Part shown: piece after piece, positions 59,384-64,000 of the stretch | Position numbering within the stretch: position 1 is the first letter of the stretch | How the letters are laid out: each line of letters starts with the position of its first letter | Source of the DNA: Rhodospirillales bacterium | GTDB lineage: Bacteria; Pseudomonadota; Alphaproteobacteria; Micavibrionales; Micavibrionaceae | Length of the DNA: 64,000 bases | Assembly (NCBI GenBank): GCA_023898765.1 | Contig: CP060238.1 | Location: 1,550,001-1,614,000, forward strand | Direction of reading: 5' to 3' | The notes under the pieces: model-generated | Told to the model about the DNA's origin: nothing | The model's input: only the letters and a program-made list of their open reading frames with translations | The model's database searches: none | Program-made: the position numbers and the translations under genes

Positions 59384-59983
59384 TTAAACCGTCAGGTTTT
59401 CCGTAGGCCGCATTATCGCTGCCGATCTGAGGGCAGGATCCGGCGTCACCTCCGGCTGTTGATAAATTGCATCCTTGTATCTTGAAAGAACGCCTTCTTT
59501 TGCCTCTTCAAGTCTCTGGTTCAGCGCCTCGCGCTGGTGGGTCAGAATATCGCGGTTTTCATCCGTCGGGTCATCCTGATATTTCATGGCGTTATTCACG
59601 TGCTCCTTTGCAATCTCTGCAAATTCGGCAGGTTCAATCTCTGCCGCCTTATCGTACCGGCTATCCGACAAGCTTCCATTTTCGGCGCTGCGTTCTATCT
59701 GATCCATAAATCTGGTCGTTGCCTTCTCCCTGACACCGATTTCTCTTTCCAGCTTGTCGTAGAGCTTACCCTTGTCCTTGTCGTCATAAGCCTGAATCTG
59801 TTGCGAAAAACCTCTTTTGCCCCAGTCCTCGACAGGAACGTCCCGTAATTTTTTTGCAAACTCGTTCGGATGTTCATACTTGGCGGACGCGCCGGCAAAA
59901 GCGCCGGTAAGCGGGACGGGAGCCATTACGGCAGCGGCTGCACCGGCCGAAAATTTCAAAAAATTTCTTCTGGTTATCCCCAT
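59384..59983 (-). CDS. Tat-exported orphan protein between nuoC and nuoB
   Basis: The product is 199 residues with a textbook twin-arginine signal, MGITRRNFLKFSAGAAAAVMA, ending in AFAGASA. The mature part is hydrophilic and helical with heptad-like stretches (LYDKLEREIGVREKA, LNQRLEEAKEGVLSRYKDA) and no cysteine. No cofactor motif is seen, so why it would use the folded-protein export path is unclear. It has its own strong promoter just after nuoB. Complex I has no such subunit. Confidence 0.75.
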   Translation of the reverse strand: MGITRRNFLKFSAGAAAAVMAPVPLTGAFAGASAKYEHPNEFAKKLRDVPVEDWGKRGFSQQIQAYDDKDKGKLYDKLEREIGVREKATTRFMDQIERSAENGSLSDSRYDKAAEIEPAEFAEIAKEHVNNAMKYQDDPTDENRDILTHQREALNQRLEEAKEGVLSRYKDAIYQQPEVTPDPALRSAAIMRPTENLTV

Positions 59984-60023
59984 AACAACACCCTTTCGCG
60001 TCCATTCATTAAAACTGACAACA

Positions 60024-60053
60024 ATTATAAAGGAAACTTATGTTTTATGTCAA
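60024..60053 (-). promoter_or_regulatory. Strong promoter inside the nuo operon
   Basis: On the minus strand, TTGACA (60053-60048) and TATAAT (60029-60024) with an 18-bp spacer (17 if TTATAA is used). It starts TTGACATAAA and lies 4 bp after the nuoB stop, driving the Tat orphan and probably nuoC-F. Confidence 0.7.
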
Positions 60054-60057
60054 TATA

Positions 60058-60633
60058 TTATCGGCGCAGACGGGTGTCTTCGCGCTGGATCTTCCTTTGG
60101 AGCTGGAGAAGCCCGTAAACAAGGGCTTCGGCCGTTGGCGGGCAGCCCGGCACATAGATGTCCACGGGCACCACACGGTCGCACCCGCGCACCACGGAAT
60201 AGGAATGGTGGTAATATCCGCCCCCGTTGGCGCAGGAACCCATGGAAATGACCCAGCGCGGCTCCGGCATCTGGTCGTAGACCTTCCGCAGCGCGGGCGC
60301 CATTTTATTGGTTAACGTCCCCGCCACGATCATCACATCGGATTGCCGCGGCGAAGGCCGGGGAATAATGCCGAAACGGTCGAGATCGTACCGGCTCATA
60401 TAGGAATGGATCATCTCCACCGCGCAGCAGGCAAGGCCAAAGGTCATGGGCCACATGGACCCCGTCCGCGCCCAGTCGAAGAGATGGTCGGTCTGCGTGA
60501 GCAAAAACCCCTTATCCTTTAATTGCGCCGCAATCGCCTGCGGCACCACATCCTGTTCCGGGGCGGGCGGCATCGGAACACGGGTCGTCAAAGGCACGCG
60601 CGGCGCGGCGATCACTTTACGGTCATGACTCAT
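60058..60633 (-). CDS. nuoB: NADH-quinone oxidoreductase subunit B
   Basis: The 191-residue subunit holds cluster N2, the last in the chain to quinone. Ligands are in GLACCAVEMIHSY, SMGSCANGGGYYHH and YVPGCPPTAEALVYGL. The ATG at 60633 lies 4 bp after nuoA with a GGGAATAAAAGC spacer. A longer frame to 60672 would overlap nuoA. Confidence 0.97.
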   Translation of the reverse strand: MSHDRKVIAAPRVPLTTRVPMPPAPEQDVVPQAIAAQLKDKGFLLTQTDHLFDWARTGSMWPMTFGLACCAVEMIHSYMSRYDLDRFGIIPRPSPRQSDVMIVAGTLTNKMAPALRKVYDQMPEPRWVISMGSCANGGGYYHHSYSVVRGCDRVVPVDIYVPGCPPTAEALVYGLLQLQRKIQREDTRLRR

Positions 60634-60637
60634 GCTT

Positions 60638-61009
60638 TTATTCCCAATCCAGGCCGCCCTTCTTCCACTCATAGATAAAGCCGACCGTTAAAACACCCAG
60701 AAAAACCATCATGGACCAGAAACCGAAAAGGCCGATATCGCCAAGCGTCACCGCCCACGGAAACAAAAAGGCAATCTCAAGATCGAAGATAATGAAGAGA
60801 ATCGCCACAAGATAAAACCGGACGTCGAATTTCCGGCGGGCATCGTCAAAAGCGTCGAATCCGCATTCGTAGGCGGACAGCTTGTCTTCGTCGGGATGAT
60901 GGCTCCCCGCCAGAACGGACAGCACAAGCGCGCCGCAGGACACAACAGCCGCAATCCCGATAAAAATCAGGATGGGCAGGTAATTTAAAAGGAAATCGTC
61001 AGACGCCAT
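60638..61009 (-). CDS. nuoA: NADH-quinone oxidoreductase subunit A
   Basis: The 123-residue membrane subunit has three transmembrane helices, with the first loop motif YECGFDAFDDARRKFDVRFY, the Cys-containing loop near the quinone cavity. It is the first gene of the nuo run on the minus strand. Confidence 0.96.
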   Translation of the reverse strand: MASDDFLLNYLPILIFIGIAAVVSCGALVLSVLAGSHHPDEDKLSAYECGFDAFDDARRKFDVRFYLVAILFIIFDLEIAFLFPWAVTLGDIGLFGFWSMMVFLGVLTVGFIYEWKKGGLDWE

Positions 61010-61101
61010 GATGCCGGATTGTAAAGTCTTAAGTGCAAACTGTTAAGCCCGAAAAACAACTTATCACTGAAAACATCAGACTCCCATCACAAATTATTCC
61101 G

Positions 61102-61130
61102 TTGAAATAATCTGGAAACTAATTTATAAG
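61102..61130 (+). promoter_or_regulatory. Sigma-70-type promoter
   Basis: TTGAAA at 61102 and TATAAG at 61125 with a 17-bp spacer, in the AT-rich gap between nuoA and the orphan at 61175. The string TTGAAATAAT resembles the TTGACATAAT of other orphan promoters. Confidence 0.55.
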
Positions 61131-61174
61131 CCTTTTCTAATTTATAGAATTTTTATAGAACACGGTATTTTCTT

Positions 61175-61837
61175 ATGTTTTTTTATTTAAAACCCCAAGA
61201 TCAAGCCGAACTCCTGAAAGAAGTTCAGTCTCAGGTTGATTCTCTAAGTAAATTTCAGTCTGAATGCTTTAAAACGGTCTTCTGGTGGAGTGCTAAAAAA
61301 ACCGCGCCGGACGCTCCCTTAAAACTTACCGGGGATAATTTCAAACGGGTGCCGGGCGGGAATCTTCACGTATTTAAAGAAGGCGAAGGGCTGGCGGACG
61401 CCCTGAAGGCTTTTCATATCGACCCGGACGCGCTTGAGGACCGCATTACAAAACTTGTCGATCCGGCCCTTGAGAAACCTCCCGGAAAAGGGGAATGCCT
61501 CGTCGGGTTTGATATCGATACGACGGAATTTACGCCGGAGGACGCCTATGCCTTCATGAGAAAGCCCGTGACACTCGTACAGCTTGATAAAAACAAGCCC
61601 TGCGACACGTCATCGCACAGCGATGTTTTAACGTTATCGGATAAAGACATTGCCATTTATGAACCCACGCGGCGGCTTTACCATGTGTTTGCAAAAGTCA
61701 GCAAAATCTGGGCAGAGGAACACAAAGGCGTTTCCTGCATTCCCGTTGAACGGCTGCCGGCGGACAGGATGCCCATGCCTGAAAAAATCAGAGCGGCCAT
61801 AAAAATGGCGAAAGCCTCGGGACTCATCCCCGCATAA
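61175..61837 (+). CDS. Orphan protein, no family recognised
   Basis: The product is 220 residues and soluble, without signal peptide. It contains QAELLKEVQSQVDSLSKFQ (short coiled coil), an aromatic FKTVFWWSAKK, and a beta-rich middle (GKGECLVGFDIDTTEF). Four cysteines are scattered. The first start is ATG 61175, without a strong ribosome-binding site. It is divergent from nuoA and followed by a dispersed repeat. Function unknown. Confidence 0.6.
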   Translation: MFFYLKPQDQAELLKEVQSQVDSLSKFQSECFKTVFWWSAKKTAPDAPLKLTGDNFKRVPGGNLHVFKEGEGLADALKAFHIDPDALEDRITKLVDPALEKPPGKGECLVGFDIDTTEFTPEDAYAFMRKPVTLVQLDKNKPCDTSSHSDVLTLSDKDIAIYEPTRRLYHVFAKVSKIWAEEHKGVSCIPVERLPADRMPMPEKIRAAIKMAKASGLIPA

Positions 61838-61879
61838 ACATCTTCGTTTGCGTAAAACAAAAAATCAGGGTATCCGTCC

Positions 61880-61993
61880 CGTCATTACGAGCCGCCGCGC
61901 CGGAGCTTTTAGCAAAGGCGGGCGGCGCGGCAATCCAGAAACCTGCCTTTTGGCTCTGTATTGCTTCAGTCGCTACGCTCCTTCGCAATGACG
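61880..61993. repeat. Dispersed palindrome, CGTCATTACGAG family
   Basis: A 114-bp inverted repeat from CGTCATTACGAGCCGCC to CTTCGCAATGACG, with an inner GCAATCCAG / TATTGCTTC pair. A half copy is part of the cluster at 55371. The 220-bp gap before the tRNA holds only this. Confidence 0.85.
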
Positions 61994-62057
61994 AAAAACA
62001 GACATTCTTGAAAAATGAGGGGCGGCAAGCTTTTGTAATATAAGAAGCAAAAATGAA

Positions 62058-62134
62058 TGGCGCGAGTGACGGGACTTGAACCCGCGACCTCCGGCGTGAC
62101 AGGCCAGCGCTCTAACCAACTGAGCTACACCCGC
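62058..62134 (-). tRNA. tRNA-Asp (GTC)
   Basis: The 77-nt gene folds as a cloverleaf with acceptor arms GCGGGTG and CACTCGC. The D-arm is GCTCAGTTGGTTAGAGC, the anticodon loop CTGTCAC gives anticodon GTC, the T-loop is GGTTCAAGTCC, and the 3' CCA is encoded. Tgt acts on this tRNA at G34. Confidence 0.96.
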
Positions 62135-62220
62135 AATTCAGGCTTCCGGTTTTAGGGAATAGAGGACGAAAAAGCAACATCTTTTCACGCTCTTGCGTCC
62201 CAATTCCGGAATTTTGTCTT

Positions 62221-63348
62221 TTAAGCCGCCAATTCCGCAGGTTCCGGGTTAAAGGGCAACCCCAAAGACTCGGCCACGCCCTGATGCGTAATCTCGCCCT
62301 TGCAGACATTCAGCCCTTCCATCAAAGACGGATTATCGGCCAGCGCCCGTTTCCAGCCCTTATCCGCAAGCTCCAGCGCATAAGGCAGGACGGCGTTGTT
62401 CAGCGCCTGCGCCGATGTCATCGGCACCGCGCCGGGCATATTCGCCACGCAGTAATGGATGACCTCGTCCACCGTATAGACCGGATCGCTGTGCGTGGTG
62501 GCATGAGAGGTTTCAAAACATCCCCCCTGATCGATCGCGATATCCACCACCACGGCGCCCGGACGCATGTTCCGGATCATGTCTTTGGTCACAAGCTTCG
62601 GCGCGGCGGCCCCCGGAATAAGCACCGCCCCCACCACGAGGTCGGCATCCAGAACATAACGCTCCAGGGAATCGCAACTGGACTGGATCACCCGGGCGCG
62701 GCTGCCGAAATGCTGGTCCAGCCGCCGGATATGATCGTGATTTTTTTCAAGGATAACCACATTGGCCTGCATCCCCACCGCCATTTGCGCAGCATGGTAC
62801 CCTGAGACACCGCCGCCGATGACGACGACATTGGCGGGCTCGACCCCCGGAGAACCGCCGATCAGACGGCCCCGCCCGCCCAGATGCTTCAAAAGATAGG
62901 CCCCGCCGACCTGAATGGACAAACGGCCCGCGATCTCGCTCATGGGCGCCAGAAGCGGCAACCCTTTTCCGCCCGGCCCCGTAACGGTTTCATAGGCAAT
63001 CGCCACACATCCGGAGTCAATAAGCCCCTGTGTCTGCTGCGCGTCTGCGGCCAGGTGAAGATAGGTGAAAAGGACCTGGTCTTCCCGCAACATCTTGCAT
63101 TCCTGCGGCTGCGGCTCTTTGACCTTGATAATCATATCCGCCCGGTCGAATATTTCTTTTGCGGTGCTTATAACCTCCGCGCCGGCGGCCTTGTAGTCGT
63201 CGTCCGTGTAGTTAATCCCCCCTCCGGCCTGCGTCTCGACCAGAACCTGATGACCGTGGGCGACAAATTCTTTGACGGAAGCGGGCACCAGCCCGACACG
63301 ATGCTCTTGCGGTTTGATTTCTTTGGGAACGCCGACAATCATATTCAT
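62221..63348 (-). CDS. ald: Alanine dehydrogenase
   Basis: The 375-residue NAD-dependent enzyme converts alanine to pyruvate and ammonia. Substrate and catalytic residues lie in MIIKVKEPQ (Lys) and LFTYLHLAAD (His); the NAD-binding glycine loop is VVIGGGVSGYHAAQMA, and the Asp of VVDIAIDQGGC completes the site. Starts at 63348 and 63342 are both possible. Together with the AGCS symporter at 7.6 kb it would allow growth on alanine. Confidence 0.96.
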   Translation of the reverse strand: MNMIVGVPKEIKPQEHRVGLVPASVKEFVAHGHQVLVETQAGGGINYTDDDYKAAGAEVISTAKEIFDRADMIIKVKEPQPQECKMLREDQVLFTYLHLAADAQQTQGLIDSGCVAIAYETVTGPGGKGLPLLAPMSEIAGRLSIQVGGAYLLKHLGGRGRLIGGSPGVEPANVVVIGGGVSGYHAAQMAVGMQANVVILEKNHDHIRRLDQHFGSRARVIQSSCDSLERYVLDADLVVGAVLIPGAAAPKLVTKDMIRNMRPGAVVVDIAIDQGGCFETSHATTHSDPVYTVDEVIHYCVANMPGAVPMTSAQALNNAVLPYALELADKGWKRALADNPSLMEGLNVCKGEITHQGVAESLGLPFNPEPAELAA

Positions 63349-63456
63349 TACCTCCTTACAGGATGAACTCAGGGTGAAAACCGGGGGTAATCTAGCAGCC
63401 GCCCTGCCCCTTGCCTACATGCAACGCACAAAAAAACGGTTTTTTCTGAAACGTGG

Positions 63457-64000
63457 CTACGCCGCGCTCTCTTGCAACGTCTCTTCGCCCATCATCAAAA
63501 CCCCGTCGGAGATATGAAACTCGACGCTCTCCCTGCCCTGCCACCGGTTGATCTGGAATTTTCCGAGCAAATGAAACGGCTGGCGGGACTTTTTGAGCAG
63601 GGCCTCTCCCAGAGGAGTCCCGACCCCGCCAAACAACATTGTCTTCATGCGCGTTCCGCCCTCCCAGTCGCTGACCAGCGCGCGGATGTGCTTTTCTTTC
63701 AGCACATCGACGCTGTGAACCCGCACATTGGCCAGCGCAAAAACAGGCTCCGCATTTCCCACGCCGAAAGGCCCCACATTTCCTTCCAGAATTTTAATGA
63801 ACTCCAATTGCGCCCCCTGAACCGAAGCCACGCCGTCAACGACTGTTTCTTTTGTTAAATCAATACACTCTAATTGTTTTTTGAAGTTTTGGTATAAAAA
63901 TTCCGTAAAGGCCGGAAGCCGGTCCGGCTCCAGCGAAAAACCGCCCGCCATTGCGTGTCCGCCGCCGTTAATCAGCAAACCGTCATTGCGCGCCGCGATA
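63457..64000 (-). CDS. recJ: Single-stranded-DNA exonuclease RecJ, C-terminal part (5' end off window)
   Basis: The frame is open to the right edge, so only about the last 180 residues are visible. The DHHA1 motif NGGGHAMAGGFSL and the OB-fold region (VGPFGVGNAEPVFAL, then INRWQGRESVEFHISD) identify RecJ, which degrades single strands 5' to 3' in recombination and repair. The catalytic DHH domain lies outside the window. Confidence 0.9.
   Translation of the reverse strand, partial: IAARNDGLLINGGGHAMAGGFSLEPDRLPAFTEFLYQNFKKQLECIDLTKETVVDGVASVQGAQLEFIKILEGNVGPFGVGNAEPVFALANVRVHSVDVLKEKHIRALVSDWEGGTRMKTMLFGGVGTPLGEALLKKSRQPFHLLGKFQINRWQGRESVEFHISDGVLMMGEETLQESAA

Noticed and set aside
24325..62000. 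CRISPR array from the recurring TGTCAT-type repeats
   Set aside because: Copies are far apart, palindromic and variable in length, with no regular spacers and no cas genes.

Overview
The window reads as a piece of an alphaproteobacterial chromosome. The main evidence is gene order: miaB-phoH-ybeY-corC-lnt-XRE regulator-metK-trmB-rimP-nusA-infB-rbfA-truB-rpsO, then pnp, is a familiar alphaproteobacterial housekeeping arrangement. It is supported by a DUF1491 protein, a bacterial SH3 periplasmic protein, a fabA-fabB-fabI cluster, a poly-hydroxyalkanoate depolymerase of the intracellular type, an Rrf2-led suf operon and a very long coiled-coil protein built like the polarity factor TipN. I cannot fix a genus. 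No rRNA, CRISPR array, phage or plasmid gene is visible. One tRNA (Asp) is present.

Layout. 1-9.6 kb: lipid A exporter (cut by the window edge), a patatin, a HAD phosphatase, the 1252-residue coiled-coil protein, a Na+/alanine symporter and a small secreted protein. 9.7-26.1 kb: the translation, RNA-modification and envelope block from miaB to rpsO. 26.2-28.2 kb: a tandem array of four small secreted two-cysteine proteins, inserted between rpsO and pnp together with gpmA. 31.4-34.3 kb: unrecognised orphans, an M14-type carboxypeptidase and a glycerophosphodiesterase. 34.3-36.9 kb: fabA-fabB-fabI on the minus strand. 37-42 kb: small secreted and unknown proteins, dusA, and a run of orphans ending in a 58-residue ORF. 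42.2-48.7 kb: the suf iron-sulfur operon with its Rrf2 regulator. 49-55.3 kb: DUF1491, Fur-family regulator, upp, tgt, rpmB, a CobD-like membrane protein and phaZ. 55.5-61 kb: nuoA-B-(orphan)-C-D-E-F. 62-64 kb: tRNA-Asp, ald and the end of recJ.

The housekeeping backbone is repeatedly interrupted by two kinds of material. The first is dispersed palindromic repeats of at least four families. One copy lies in frame inside the truB coding sequence and adds exactly 25 codons. Another family forms the terminal inverted repeats of a 442-bp unit that carries only a DUF559 (Vsr-like) nuclease gene; this unit sits inside the suf operon and its end supplies the ribosome-binding site of the following sufA/erpA-type gene. 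The second is a set of lineage-specific small genes, several with signal peptides, that carry their own strong promoters, often beginning TTGACATAA. One sits between nuoC and nuoB, and the nuo operon stops after nuoF at a composite repeat.

Other points of interest are a tRNA-guanine transglycosylase that has lost its three zinc cysteines and has a Gly-Gly substrate loop like the queuine-using enzymes, the absence of ylxR between nusA and infB, and an unrecognised helical protein inside the suf operon. All product names come from reading motifs and family resemblance; no database search was possible.
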